Shown one piece after another: positions 31,752 through 43,163 of a DNA stretch of 64,000 bases. The stretch's first letter is position 1; each line of letters starts with the position of its first letter. Source of the DNA: Collinsella aerofaciens (GTDB taxonomy: Bacteria > Actinomycetota > Coriobacteriia > Coriobacteriales > Coriobacteriaceae); contig NZ_CABJDK010000002.1 of NCBI RefSeq assembly GCF_902364355.1, positions 62,001 to 126,000 on the forward strand. The letters are read 5' to 3'. The translations under genes and the position numbers were made by a program. The notes beneath the pieces were generated by a model that was given only the letters and a program-made list of their open reading frames with translations, was not told the origin of the DNA and made no database searches.

Positions 31752-32186
31752 ATGGATCTGTTTCTTGAGACTCCGCAGCAACAAGCTGAGCGCATGCTGC
31801 GTCAGCAGCAACGACTCATGGAGATACAAATGCAAGGGGCGGCAGTCCAGCCCTTTGCGCAAAATGTCGTGCCCGCTGCTGTACCTGCAGCTGTGCCCGG
31901 GTGCGAATCGGCACCAGAGGCCTATTCCGTACAGCAAGATTCATATGCGCAGGAGCTCGCGTTCGACAAGCGTCGTGCGCGTCGTCGCCGCGTGGGCCAG
32001 CGCCTGCGCACCTTGGCGATGATCGTGCTCGTCCCGTTGGGGCTTGCGGCCATCTTTCTGGCGTCGTATGCCCTCACGTGCATCCTCAACGGTGCATCGC
32101 CCAACGAGGTGCTCCAACATCTAGCGGCCCTGGGCCAGCGCCTGGGTGACGTCATAACAACCATCCGCGCCGGCTGGGAGAGCTAG
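31752..32186 (+). CDS. Hypothetical single-pass membrane protein
   Basis: 144 residues, no recognised family. The N-terminal ~85 residues are Gln-rich and probably coiled (ETPQQQAERMLRQQQRLMEIQMQG). A basic patch KRRARRRRVGQRLR follows, then one transmembrane helix (about 95-117) and a short tail. The topology would place the long N-terminal part in the cytoplasm by the positive-inside rule. Start ATG 31752 with GGAGG (31741-31745). It lies upstream of rmuC in the same direction, 124 nt apart. Confidence 0.65.
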   Translation: MDLFLETPQQQAERMLRQQQRLMEIQMQGAAVQPFAQNVVPAAVPAAVPGCESAPEAYSVQQDSYAQELAFDKRRARRRRVGQRLRTLAMIVLVPLGLAAIFLASYALTCILNGASPNEVLQHLAALGQRLGDVITTIRAGWES

Positions 32187-32310
32187 CGTTTTAGCGTCCG
32201 CGGCTCTAAGAGAAATTTGTCTGCAAGGCAGTGAGTGATCCGTGTGTGTGGCGGGGTAAGATTGATCGCGGTTTTGATTGATGATCGATTGGGTTTGTTG
32301 GGCGGAGTTT

Positions 32311-33666
32311 ATGTCTGCAATTGATATTGCACTTATTGTGATTGCTTTGGTGGCGGTGGGGGTCGCTGCGGCCTGTGCCCTGCAGCTCAAGGGCCTTCGT
32401 GCCGAGTTGCGGGAGCGTGGCGACAGTAGCGCGGAAACGCTGGCAGCACTCGAGCAGGCCAACAACGCGCTCGATGCCCTGAACGTCGCGCTGGCCGAAA
32501 CACGCCGCACGGCAAATGCCATCGCGCAGCAGCAGACGACCGATGCGGCCGTGGAGCAGCAACGTTACCTGGTCATCGCACGCGAGTTCTCGCAAGCTGG
32601 TGACCGGATGGATGACCTGCGCCGTGAGACGGCCCAACAGCTCGGCGCCAATCGCGAGGGCATCGAGCATCGCCTGGACAAGGTGCGCGAGACGGTCGAT
32701 GCTCAGCTGGGCGCCATCCGCAAAGACAACAACGTGCAGCTCGATCAGATGCGCGCGACGGTGGACGAGAAGCTCTCTCGCACGCTCAACGACCGTCTGT
32801 CTGCATCGTTTAAGCAGGTGAGCGACCAGCTCGAGGCCGTGTACAAGGGCCTGGGCGACATGCAATCTATCGCCACTGGCGTGGGCGACCTTAAGCGCGT
32901 GCTGGGTAATGTAAAAGCGCGCGGCATTTTGGGCGAGGTACAGCTGGGTGCAATCCTAGCGGACATCCTTACGCCCGACCAGTATCTGGAAAACGTCGCC
33001 ACCAAGCCCGGCGCCTCGGAGCGCGTTGAGTTTGCCGTCAAGCTGCCGGTGGACGAGGGCGATCCCGTGCTGCTGCCGATCGACTCCAAATTCCCGGGCG
33101 ACGCGTACGGGCATCTGCTCGACGCGCAAGAGTCGGGTGATGCCGAAGCTGTGGCCACCGCGCGCAAGACACTCGACGCTATGGTGAAACGCGAGGCAAA
33201 GGACATCTGCGAAAAGTACCTGAGCGTGCCCGCGACCACCAATTTTGGCATTATGTTCGTGCCGTTTGAGGGCCTGTACGCCGAGGTCGTCAGCCGCCCC
33301 GGGCTTATCGAGACCCTGGGCCGCGACTATCACGTCAACGTTGCCGGCCCCAGCACCATGGCGGCCATTCTCAACAGTCTGCAGATGAGTTACCAAACGT
33401 TTAAGCTGCAAAAACGCACCGACGATGTACTGCGCGTGCTCTCCGCTGTCAAGGCCGAGCTGCCGCGCTATCAGGCGGCGCTGCGTCGCGCCCAGCAGCA
33501 GATCGAGACCGCGGGCAAAACGGTCGAGGGCATCATTACCACGCGCACCAACGTCATGGAGCGCAAGCTCAAGGACATCGACGCGCTGGAAGACGCCGAC
33601 CAAGCCGATGAGATCTTGGGACTCACGCCCGCGGACCATCTCACAGACCAAGAAGACGAGGGCTAA
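32311..33666 (+). CDS. rmuC: RmuC-family DNA recombination protein
   Basis: 451 residues. An N-terminal membrane helix (about 3-25) is followed by a long coiled coil (to about 170) and the RmuC nuclease-like domain: LGNVKARGILGEVQLGAILADIL, LPIDSKFPGDAYGHLL, FVPFEGLYAEV and GPSTMAAILNSLQMSYQTF are signature stretches. The D-S-K of PIDSKFP fits a PD-(D/E)XK active site. RmuC limits inversion between short inverted repeats in E. coli, notable in a genome segment so rich in them. Start: ATG 32311 behind GGCGGAG; an upstream in-frame start (32278) has no site. Confidence 0.93.
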   Translation: MSAIDIALIVIALVAVGVAAACALQLKGLRAELRERGDSSAETLAALEQANNALDALNVALAETRRTANAIAQQQTTDAAVEQQRYLVIAREFSQAGDRMDDLRRETAQQLGANREGIEHRLDKVRETVDAQLGAIRKDNNVQLDQMRATVDEKLSRTLNDRLSASFKQVSDQLEAVYKGLGDMQSIATGVGDLKRVLGNVKARGILGEVQLGAILADILTPDQYLENVATKPGASERVEFAVKLPVDEGDPVLLPIDSKFPGDAYGHLLDAQESGDAEAVATARKTLDAMVKREAKDICEKYLSVPATTNFGIMFVPFEGLYAEVVSRPGLIETLGRDYHVNVAGPSTMAAILNSLQMSYQTFKLQKRTDDVLRVLSAVKAELPRYQAALRRAQQQIETAGKTVEGIITTRTNVMERKLKDIDALEDADQADEILGLTPADHLTDQEDEG

Positions 33667-33792
33667 CTGCGCCTGGCGGCGGGGCGCCGGCGCAAACGCG
33701 GATGCCCCGCTGCTTTTCGCATCGTGCTTGCCTGAAGTGCGCTTCAATGTGCAACAATGGCGTTTCGCCCTATCAGATGCGAAAGGAAGCCC

Positions 33793-35595
<1,803 letters not shown>

Positions 35596-35658
35596 GCGTC
35601 TCGGACGTGGGACAATTGTGTCCATAAGTTTATTGTGCCGTTGAGCCGAGGAGTCGTT

Positions 35659-36324
35659 ATGCCACGCGAGACCAATGCCGCCAAGCGCGAGCGCGCCATC
35701 GAGGTGTGTGAGCGCCTCAACCGTCGCTATGGCACGGTCGAGTGCTTTTTGGACCACGAGAATCCCTTCCGCCTGCTGATCGCGGTGCTACTCTCGGCGC
35801 AAACGACCGACGCGCAGGTCAACAAGGTGACGCCGCGGCTGTTTGCCCAGTGGCCCACGCCCGAGGCCATGGCCGGGGCGAGCGTGGCTGACGTGGCGGA
35901 CACCATTAAGTCACTCGGCTTTTATAAGAGTAAGGCCAAGCATGCCGTGGAGGCCGCCCAGATGATCGTTGCTGACTACGGCGGCGAGGTACCGGCCGAC
36001 ATGAAGGAGCTTGTAAAGCTGCCGGGCGTGGGGCGCAAGACGGCGAACATCGTACTCAACGTGGGGTACGGCATCGTGGAAGGCATCGCAGTGGATACGC
36101 ACGTCAACCGCATTGCGCACCGCCTGATGCTGAGTCCCAAGACGCATGCCAAGGAGCCGCTCAAGACCGAGCAGGATCTGCTCAAGATTTTGCCGCACGA
36201 GTATTGGGAGTCGGTCAACCATCAGTGGATCACCTTCGGTCGCGAGATCTGCGATGCCCGCAAACCCAAGTGCGACGAGTGTCCGCTGGCAGATTTGTGC
36301 CCCAGCGTGCGCGTAGCGGGGTAA
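35659..36324 (+). CDS. nth: Endonuclease III (DNA glycosylase/AP lyase)
   Basis: 221 residues. Removes oxidised pyrimidines and nicks at abasic sites. Helix-hairpin-helix LPGVGRKTAN with catalytic lysine K127, catalytic aspartate D146 in VDTHVNR, and the complete C-x6-C-x2-C-x5-C cluster motif (CDARKPKCDECPLADLC) near the C terminus. The intact cluster contrasts with the MutY-like protein at 29754. Start: ATG 35659 behind GAGGAG. It precedes mfd, with a terminator in between. Confidence 0.97.
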   Translation: MPRETNAAKRERAIEVCERLNRRYGTVECFLDHENPFRLLIAVLLSAQTTDAQVNKVTPRLFAQWPTPEAMAGASVADVADTIKSLGFYKSKAKHAVEAAQMIVADYGGEVPADMKELVKLPGVGRKTANIVLNVGYGIVEGIAVDTHVNRIAHRLMLSPKTHAKEPLKTEQDLLKILPHEYWESVNHQWITFGREICDARKPKCDECPLADLCPSVRVAG

Positions 36325-36429
36325 GGCGGAATGCATCTTCGTCTGGCGTTTTTTGCAGGGCCGGGTTTGCCCTTGAGCAGGAGTCCTCTCCATGCGCTAC
36401 CATGACAAACAATGATCTTTGACGTACGA

Positions 36430-36457
36430 CCCGCCGAGCTTGCCCCGGCGGGCTTTT
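36430..36457 (+). terminator. Terminator between nth and mfd
   Basis: CCCGCCG (36430-36436) pairs with CGGCGGG (36446-36452), followed by CTTTT. Confidence 0.85.
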
Positions 36458-36482
36458 GGCGTTGCGATGCCGGAGGAACAGC

Positions 36483-39400
36483 ATGCTCATTCACCGTATA
36501 GCCGCGCAGCTCTACACTGCCGAGGCCTTGCAGACCGTCGAGGCCGGACTCGATGCCGGCGAGGACGTGACGCTGGCCGTGTCGCAGTCGGGCCGTACGC
36601 TTATGGCGGCCGCCCAGTTTGCGCGCCGTCCGCGCCCGACGGTCTACATCGTGAGCGGCGAGGATGCGGCCGATCGCGCTGCGCGCAGCCTTGCCGCCTA
36701 TGTGGGGCTGGCGCGCGTGTGCCGTTTTCCCGAGCGCAAGGACTATCCGTGGCGCGAGCAGGCACCCAACGATGCCGTGGTGGCGCAGCGCTGCGAGGCT
36801 CTGGGGCGCATCGTGCGCGGGGACAACTGCATCATGGTTGCCTCGGCCCGCGCGCTGCTGCGCTGCGTGCCGCCGGTCGAGAGCCACTACTGGGAGTCCA
36901 CGACCTTTGCGGTGGGCGAGGAGATTCCTTTTGACGAGGTGCCGCAGCGCCTGGTGGGCATGGGCTACACCAATGCCGGCGCCGCCGACGCGCCCGGTCT
37001 GTTCCGCGTTCACGGCGACAACGTCGAGGTGTTTCCCGCGCAGGAGAAAGCGCCCGTGCGCATTGAGTTCTTTGGCGACGAGATTGACCGCATCCGCCGC
37101 ATGGTGAGCTCAACGGGGCAGACCATCGGCAACGAGGACAGTATCGAGATCTTCCCGTGCCGCGAGCTGGCGCTTACCGACGAGGCGGTCCACAACATGC
37201 ATGTGGCGCTCTATCGCGCCAGCCAGGACGACAGCAAACTGGCGGCGCTGCTCGAGATGGTGGATGCGCGTATCGTCACGCCCGAGCTCGACTGCTTTTT
37301 GCCGGTGATGTACGGCCAGACCGTAAGCCCGTTGGCGCACGTGAGCGGCAAGGCACTCGTGGTTCTGTCCGAGCCGCGCTCGCTGTTCGACGACTGCCTG
37401 CGCGCCTACGAGGATATTGAGACCAGTGCCGGCGAGGCAGGGATTGACCGCCTGGATGGTCTGTACGTGCGTGCCCAACAGCTCGATTTTGGTGCCCAGC
37501 AGCGCCTGAACTACGTGAGCTTGATTCGTGCCGGCGGTGCGGTGACGGCAGAGCTCAAGATTGAGCAGCCGGCCATCGCAGGCTCGGACAACCGTTTTAT
37601 GACGCGCATTCAGGAGGTCGTGGGCAAGCGCTACGCCTGCGTGTTTGCCATTCCCGACCGCGGTGCGCGCGAGTCGATGGAGCTCACCTTTGGCGACGAG
37701 GGCATTACCTTTGAGGAGTCGCTGACGGCCGCGCCCGAAAATGCCGGTGTCATTGGTGAGCGCGTGCGCGTGGCGGCGGCGGATTCTGCCGACCGTGCTG
37801 CCCGCCAGGATGCCCATGCTGCAATTCGCGAGCGCAAGGCCGATGCGCTCAACGCCCGCTCGCTCGAGGCGGGTGCCGCCCAGGCTGCCGCCGGTGCCGC
37901 CGTGCCCACCATCTCGCGCGGGCGCGTGACCTTTGTCGATGCCGCTCTGCCGCAGGGCGTGGTGGTACCCGACGCCAATTTGGCAGTGTTCTCGATCGCC
38001 GACCTCAACGCCCGCATGGATGCCAACCGCGCGCGCAGCCGCCGCAAGGTTGACATTACGCAGATTACCTTCCCGTTTAAGCCGGGCGATTACGTGGTGC
38101 ACGCAACGCATGGCATCGCGCTCTTTAGCGAGATCGCGCGCCAGGAAGTGGGCGGCAAGGAACGCGACTACTTTTTGCTGGAATATGCCGACGGCGACAA
38201 GCTCTACGTGCCGCTCGAGCAGGTCGACCGCATCACGCGCTATGTTGGCCCCGACGGCGACAAGCCGCGCCTGACCAGGCTCAATACCGCCGACTGGACG
38301 CGTGCCACCAACAAGGCACGCAAGAACGCCAAAAAGCTGGCGTTTGACCTGGTCGACCTGTATACGCGCCGCTCGTCGATTACCGGTATCGCCTGTCCGC
38401 CCGATACGCCCGAGCAGATCGAGATGGAGGAGAGCTTCCCCTACAACGAGACGCGCGACCAGCTGGAGGCCATTGCCGACATCAAGGCCGACATGGAGGC
38501 GCCCAAGCCCATGGACCGCCTGCTGTGCGGCGATGTGGGCTTTGGCAAGACCGAGGTCGCACTGCGCGCGGCGTTTAAGTGCGTGGACTCCGGCCGCCAA
38601 GTCATGGTGCTCTGCCCCACGACCATTCTGGCCCAGCAGCACTACGAGACGTTCTTTGAGCGCTTTGCCCCGTTTGGCCTCGAGGTCGAAGTGCTCAGCC
38701 GCTTCCGCACCCCGGCGCAGCAAAAGCGCGCGCTTAAGGCGTTTGCCGAGGGCACGATTGATGTGCTCATCGGCACGCACCGCTTGCTTTCTGCCGACGT
38801 GAACCCCAAGAACCTGGGCATGGTGATCATCGACGAAGAGCAGCGCTTTGGTGTGCAGCACAAGGAGCAGCTCAAGAACCTGCGTGAGCAGATTGACGTG
38901 CTCACGCTTTCGGCAACGCCGATTCCGCGAACCATGCAGATGGCCACGAGCGGCGTGCGCGACATGAGCCTGATTACCACGCCACCGACCGGGCGTCGTC
39001 CCGTGATCGTGCACGTGGGGGAGTACGACCCCGATGTGGTGAGCGCGGCGATTCGCCTGGAGGTGGGTCGCGGCGGCCAGGTGTACTACGTGTCCAACCG
39101 CGTCAAGACCATCGACGACGCCGTGGCGCGCGTGCACGAGGCCGCGCCCGAGGCGCGCGTGGGCGTGGCGCACGGCAAGATGAGCCCGCGCGAGGTCGAG
39201 GACGTGATGATCGAGTTTGCGACCAAAAAGATCGACGTGCTCATCGCCACGACCATCGTGGAGAGCGGCATCGACAACGCGTGCGCCAACACGCTCATCA
39301 TCGAGGACTCGCAGCGCCTGGGCCTGGCACAGCTCTACCAGCTCAAGGGCCGTGTGGGCCGTTCTGCCACACAGGCCTACGCATACTTTATGTTCCCGGG

Positions 39401-40115
39401 CGAGCTGCCGCTCACCGAGGAGGCGACGGCGCGCCTGACCGCACTTTCCGAGTTTCAGGATCTGGGCAGCGGCATGTGCATCGCCATGCGCGACCTGGAG
39501 ATCCGTGGTGCCGGCTCGCTTATGGGCGCCGAGCAGCACGGCAACCTGTCGAGCGTGGGCTTTGACCTGTTTACGCAGATGTTGGGCCAGGCAGTGGCCG
39601 AGGCACGCGGCGATGACGACGCCGGCGTGGAGGCGGCGAGCGTGGGCATTAACCTGCCGGCCGATTACTTCTTGTCCGAGGAGTACCTGCCGGCGGTGGA
39701 CCAGCGCGTGCTCGTGTACCGCAAGCTCGCGGCGGCCGAGGACCTGGAGAGCATCGACGAGGTACAGGAAGAGACCGAGGCCGCGCACGGTGAGCTGCCG
39801 TTGGCGGGGCTCAACCTGTTCAACCGCGCGCGCATCCGCATTCGCGGCGAGCGCCTGGGGCTCGAGAGCGTCACGCTCAGCGGCGGACGCATCACTTTTT
39901 TGGGTGTCGACGTGCCCAAGAAGGCGGCCTTTGAGCTCAAGACCCGTTACGGTGCGGTGAACTTCCCCAAGAGCCGCAAGCTGTCGGTGCCCTACAAGGC
40001 GGGCGCCGGTGCGGGCAGCGGCCTGGGTCGCGGTCTCGACGCCAACGACGGCACCGGCCCCGTGGCCGCGGCGCTCATGCTGCTGCAGCAGCTGGGTGCG
40101 TCCGACGATGATTAA
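36483..40115 (+). CDS. mfd: Transcription-repair coupling factor
   Basis: 1210 residues, the expected size. It displaces RNA polymerase stalled at lesions and recruits UvrA. Order: N-terminal UvrB-homology module (from about 15), a linker, an RNA polymerase-interaction CarD-like domain (PGDYVVHATHGIALF, near 530), then RecG-like translocase motifs: GDVGFGKTEVALRAAF (~683), DEEQRFGVQHKE (~784), SATPIPRTMQM, and the TRG region GRVGRSATQAYAYF. The C-terminal TRCF domain precedes a Gly/Ala-rich tail. Start: ATG 36483 behind CGGAGGAA. The linker after about 430 is Ala-rich and somewhat longer than in E. coli. Confidence 0.98.
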   Translation: MLIHRIAAQLYTAEALQTVEAGLDAGEDVTLAVSQSGRTLMAAAQFARRPRPTVYIVSGEDAADRAARSLAAYVGLARVCRFPERKDYPWREQAPNDAVVAQRCEALGRIVRGDNCIMVASARALLRCVPPVESHYWESTTFAVGEEIPFDEVPQRLVGMGYTNAGAADAPGLFRVHGDNVEVFPAQEKAPVRIEFFGDEIDRIRRMVSSTGQTIGNEDSIEIFPCRELALTDEAVHNMHVALYRASQDDSKLAALLEMVDARIVTPELDCFLPVMYGQTVSPLAHVSGKALVVLSEPRSLFDDCLRAYEDIETSAGEAGIDRLDGLYVRAQQLDFGAQQRLNYVSLIRAGGAVTAELKIEQPAIAGSDNRFMTRIQEVVGKRYACVFAIPDRGARESMELTFGDEGITFEESLTAAPENAGVIGERVRVAAADSADRAARQDAHAAIRERKADALNARSLEAGAAQAAAGAAVPTISRGRVTFVDAALPQGVVVPDANLAVFSIADLNARMDANRARSRRKVDITQITFPFKPGDYVVHATHGIALFSEIARQEVGGKERDYFLLEYADGDKLYVPLEQVDRITRYVGPDGDKPRLTRLNTADWTRATNKARKNAKKLAFDLVDLYTRRSSITGIACPPDTPEQIEMEESFPYNETRDQLEAIADIKADMEAPKPMDRLLCGDVGFGKTEVALRAAFKCVDSGRQVMVLCPTTILAQQHYETFFERFAPFGLEVEVLSRFRTPAQQKRALKAFAEGTIDVLIGTHRLLSADVNPKNLGMVIIDEEQRFGVQHKEQLKNLREQIDVLTLSATPIPRTMQMATSGVRDMSLITTPPTGRRPVIVHVGEYDPDVVSAAIRLEVGRGGQVYYVSNRVKTIDDAVARVHEAAPEARVGVAHGKMSPREVEDVMIEFATKKIDVLIATTIVESGIDNACANTLIIEDSQRLGLAQLYQLKGRVGRSATQAYAYFMFPGELPLTEEATARLTALSEFQDLGSGMCIAMRDLEIRGAGSLMGAEQHGNLSSVGFDLFTQMLGQAVAEARGDDDAGVEAASVGINLPADYFLSEEYLPAVDQRVLVYRKLAAAEDLESIDEVQEETEAAHGELPLAGLNLFNRARIRIRGERLGLESVTLSGGRITFLGVDVPKKAAFELKTRYGAVNFPKSRKLSVPYKAGAGAGSGLGRGLDANDGTGPVAAALMLLQQLGASDDD

Positions 40116-40171
40116 CGGGTCGACGCCGTAAACGCTCCATTTGGGCGCTCTGGTTTCATCGAAAGAAAAGC

Positions 40172-41035
40172 ATGTTCGGATATATCTATAAGAAAGATGT
40201 CGCCATTATCGCGGTTGCCCTGTGCCTTTGTCTGGGCGTGGGCAGCTTCTTCGATTATCAGATCTCGAGCGCGCTGTTCAACATCGGCAGCATGTACGGC
40301 CGCTTTATCGAGGCCGCCGGCGAGCTGCCGTTCGAGCTGACGGCGAGCGTCGCGGGCGTTATGCTCGTGCGCTCGGCACGTCCCGACTCCAGGGGGAGCA
40401 AATGGCTCGCCGTGCTTGGCATCCTCGTCAACATCGGCCTGGCCGGCTACGAGATCGTTTCGTCCCTGCGGGTTGGCGGCAAACTCATCGCGGTTCAGCT
40501 GGTTCTGACGTTTGCATTGGTCATTGCGGCCAACCTCATCGTCTATCGCCTCACGCGCGACACCGACCCCGATGAGCTCACGCGCTGGGCGTTGATGGTA
40601 CTTGCCGTGTGGGTCGCTCAGGCCATTATCCTCAACGTGATCGTCAAGCCGCTGTGGTCGCGCCCGCGCATGCGCGTGATCGAGGTGACGCAGGGACTCG
40701 ATTTTCAGCCGTGGTGGGTGATCGGCAATCCCGACAAATGGACTTATATCGCCGCCGGCGTGATCAAGGACGGCTTCAAGTCGTTTGCGAGCGGACACAC
40801 GGCGCATGCGGCGATCGGCCTTATGCTCGCCGGGCTTCCCGCGGCAGCCTTTACGGAAAAACCTTCGCGTCGCCGTGTAATCTTTTGGGCGGCGGTTGTT
40901 GTTGCAGCGTTCGTCGCCTTTGGCCGCATCGTGATCGGAGCGCATTTTTTGAGCGATGTGAGCTGCGGCTTTGCCCTGGTGCTGGCGCTTGAGTGCCTTG
41001 CCGCGCGCATTGCCTATCCCAACGGCGTACAATAG
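40172..41035 (+). CDS. PAP2-family membrane phosphatase
   Basis: 287 residues with about six to eight hydrophobic segments. The three phosphatase motifs are present: KPLWSRPRMR (K-x6-RP), FASGHTAHA (the PSGH-type motif, here ASGH), and GRIVIGAHFLSDV (R-x5-H-x3-D). Enzymes of this family dephosphorylate lipid phosphates such as phosphatidic acid or undecaprenyl pyrophosphate on the outer face of the membrane. ATG 40172 behind GAAAGAAAAG. Close to mfd (56 nt) but functionally unrelated. Confidence 0.92.
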   Translation: MFGYIYKKDVAIIAVALCLCLGVGSFFDYQISSALFNIGSMYGRFIEAAGELPFELTASVAGVMLVRSARPDSRGSKWLAVLGILVNIGLAGYEIVSSLRVGGKLIAVQLVLTFALVIAANLIVYRLTRDTDPDELTRWALMVLAVWVAQAIILNVIVKPLWSRPRMRVIEVTQGLDFQPWWVIGNPDKWTYIAAGVIKDGFKSFASGHTAHAAIGLMLAGLPAAAFTEKPSRRRVIFWAAVVVAAFVAFGRIVIGAHFLSDVSCGFALVLALECLAARIAYPNGVQ

Positions 41036-41080
41036 CTCCGTTTGAATCATCTGGCCGATACCCGGTAAGAGAGGATTGCC

Positions 41081-42106
41081 ATGCTCGCGTTTAACAACGA
41101 TTATTCCCACGGCGCACATCCGGCAGTGCTGCAGGCGCTCGTCGACACCAATATGGAGCCGCAGCCCGGCTACGGTACCGATGCGCACACCGAGCGTGCC
41201 AAGCAGCTTATCCGCGAGGCCTGTCAGGCCCCCGATGCCGACGTGTTTTTTCTGGTGGGCGGCACGCAGGCCAACGCGACGGTGATTGACATGCTGCTTG
41301 CGCCCTACGAGGGCGTTGTTGCCGCCGAGACCGGCCACGTCGCCTGTCACGAGGCGGGCGCCATCGAGTTTGGCGGCCACAAGGTGCTCACCATCCCCGG
41401 CTACGAGGGCAAGATGCACGCCGAGGACCTCGAGAACTATATCCAGGTGTTCTACGAAAACGAGAGCTACGAGCACACGGTGTTCCCGGGTGCCGTGTAC
41501 GTGAGCCTATCGACCGAGTACGGCACGCTGTACTCCAAGGCCGAGCTCGCGGCGATTCACGCGGTGTGCCAGAAGCGCGAGATTCCGCTGTTTGTGGATG
41601 GCGCCCGCCTGGCCTATGCGCTGGCGGCCGATGAGTGCGACATTACCCTGCCCGAGCTGGCGCAGCTGTGCGACGTGTTCTACATCGGCGGCACCAAGTG
41701 CGGCGCGCTTTGCGGCGAGGCCGTGGTGTTTTGCGGCATGCACGCTCCGGCGCATCCCATTCCGCGCATTAAGCAGCACGGCGCGCTGTTGGCCAAGGGT
41801 CGCCTGACGGGCGTGCAGTTTGAGGCGCTCTTTACCGACGGCCTGTATTTTGAGATTGGTCGCCAGGCGATCGAGACGGCTCAGGCGCTTCGTCGAGTGC
41901 TGCACGAGCGCGGCTACCAGTTCTTTTTGGAGACGCCCACAAACCAGCAGTTCGTGATTCTGCCCAACGAGGACATGGCCCGCATTCGCGAGCATGCGGC
42001 GATCGAGTACTGGGAAAAGTACGACGATACCCACACGGTGGTGCGCTTTTGCACCAGCTGGGCCACGACGCAGGAGGACATCGACGCGCTGGCGGCTGTC
42101 CTGTAG
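41081..42106 (+). CDS. Threonine aldolase-like PLP enzyme
   Basis: 341 residues, beta-eliminating lyase/low-specificity threonine aldolase family. FLVGGTQANATVIDMLL binds the PLP phosphate, GHVACHEAGAIEFGGHKV contains the stacking histidine, FVDGARLAYAL the aspartate on the pyridine N, and YIGGTKCGAL the Schiff-base lysine K206. Typical reaction: L-threonine (or allo-threonine) to glycine and acetaldehyde. Start ATG 41081 with AAGAGAGGA. Followed by a strong terminator. Confidence 0.93.
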   Translation: MLAFNNDYSHGAHPAVLQALVDTNMEPQPGYGTDAHTERAKQLIREACQAPDADVFFLVGGTQANATVIDMLLAPYEGVVAAETGHVACHEAGAIEFGGHKVLTIPGYEGKMHAEDLENYIQVFYENESYEHTVFPGAVYVSLSTEYGTLYSKAELAAIHAVCQKREIPLFVDGARLAYALAADECDITLPELAQLCDVFYIGGTKCGALCGEAVVFCGMHAPAHPIPRIKQHGALLAKGRLTGVQFEALFTDGLYFEIGRQAIETAQALRRVLHERGYQFFLETPTNQQFVILPNEDMARIREHAAIEYWEKYDDTHTVVRFCTSWATTQEDIDALAAVL

Positions 42107-42124
42107 CCTGATGTAATGACGAGG

Positions 42125-42167
42125 GGCCGCCTTGCGCTGGGTTTGGCGCAAGGCGGCCTTTGTTTTT
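42125..42167 (+). terminator. Terminator after the threonine aldolase gene
   Basis: GGCCGCCTTGCGC (42125-42137) pairs perfectly with GCGCAAGGCGGCC (42146-42158), then TTTGTTTTT. Confidence 0.95.
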
Positions 42168-42183
42168 GAGAGAGAAGGGTTGT

Positions 42184-42774
42184 ATGACCGAGATGTCCGA
42201 GCCGGCGATTCGCCTGGCGACGCCCGAAGACGCGCCGGCGTTGCTTGCCATCTATGAGCCGTATGTGCGCCAGACGGCGATTACCTGCGAATACGAGGTG
42301 CCGAGCGTTGAGGAGTTCGCCGGGCGCATCGAGCGTACGCTCAAGCGCTATCCGTATCTGGTGATGGAGCTGGACGGGCGTCCGGTAGGCTATGCCTATG
42401 CGAGTCCGCTCAACAGCCGCGAGGCATACGACTGGTCGGTCGAGACGTCGATTTACCTGGCACGCGACGTGCGCCACGGCGGGCTGGGCCGCAAGCTGCA
42501 CGATGCGCTCAAGCAGTGCCTGATCGCGATGGGCATCACCAACATGTGCGCGCTCATCGCCGTGCCGCACGACAAGGACGACGAGTATCTAACGCACAAC
42601 AGCCAGGACTTCCATGCCCATATGGGATATCGCTTGGTGGGTGCTTTCGACCGCTGTGCCCAAAAGTTCGGCCGCTGGTACGACATGTGCTGGATGGAGC
42701 TGGTCCTGGCCGAGCGCACCCCCAACCAGCCCAAACCAACCTGGTTCCCCGACCTTCCTAAACCTACCATTTAG
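42184..42774 (+). CDS. GNAT-family N-acetyltransferase (phosphinothricin acetyltransferase-like)
   Basis: 196 residues. IRLATPEDAPALLAIYEPYV at the N terminus and the acetyl-CoA loop RDVRHGGLGRKLHDAL (motif A) are clear. SQDFHAHMGYRLVGAFDRCAQKFGRWYDMCWMEL matches the C-terminal part of the Pat/Bar subgroup, which acetylates amino groups of amino-acid-like compounds. Start: ATG 42184 behind GAGAGAAGGG. The last codons (from 42762) and the stop lie inside a dispersed palindromic repeat, so the C terminus was probably altered by repeat insertion. Confidence 0.9.
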   Translation: MTEMSEPAIRLATPEDAPALLAIYEPYVRQTAITCEYEVPSVEEFAGRIERTLKRYPYLVMELDGRPVGYAYASPLNSREAYDWSVETSIYLARDVRHGGLGRKLHDALKQCLIAMGITNMCALIAVPHDKDDEYLTHNSQDFHAHMGYRLVGAFDRCAQKFGRWYDMCWMELVLAERTPNQPKPTWFPDLPKPTI

Positions 42775-42796
42775 GGACAGGTTTATTTTGGCAGGT
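42762..42796. repeat. 35-bp palindromic repeat (ACCTACCA...TGGCAGGT family), copy 1
   Basis: ACCTACCA at one end and TGGCAGGT at the other form the stem; AGGGACAGGTTTATTTT lies in the loop. Other copies: 50611-50645 (opposite orientation) and 62191-62226. Confidence 0.8.
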
Positions 42797-42890
42797 TTTT
42801 GGCTGTCTTGTGGTATCAAATCGCCGCAAGTAGCGTGGCGTTTGTACGCTATTTTGACCTGGATTGTCCCCTCGGGACGCCTTGCGGGCT

Positions 42891-43010
42891 AAGTGAGTAG
42901 GCTTTTTTGGCGCAGGCCGAGCACAAAGCGTATCTGCCTTAGTAAAACCGCAGGTCACGGAGGTGGCTGTTTTGAATGTGCTCGACAGGTCGCGAAAAGT
43001 CTACTCACTT
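42891..43010. repeat. 120-bp MITE-like palindromic element, copy 1
   Basis: Terminal inverted repeats AAGTGAGTAG and CTACTCACTT, with inner complementary blocks GAGCACA/TGTGCTC. It shares its whole length with the 119-bp copy at 51387-51505, including CCGAGCACAAAG, AAAACCGCAGGTCAC and CAGGTCGCG. The 42797-43163 gap holds nothing else convincing. Confidence 0.88.
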
Positions 43011-43163
43011 AGATTTACGGTGCTGGATATTTTGGGCAGGAACAGTTGAGCTTGGGCGGCGAGTGTTGCCAGGCGATGTTGGCATTTGCGCCATGCCGGC
43101 TTGAGATTTAATAAAAACCGCAGGTAAAACGTTTATTAGGTACATTTTGCCTCGTTTGGTGCG

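Noticed and set aside
37110-39788. Long open frame antisense to mfd (892 codons)
   Set aside because: Same GC-driven shadow effect; composition is not protein-like and mfd is certain on the other strand.
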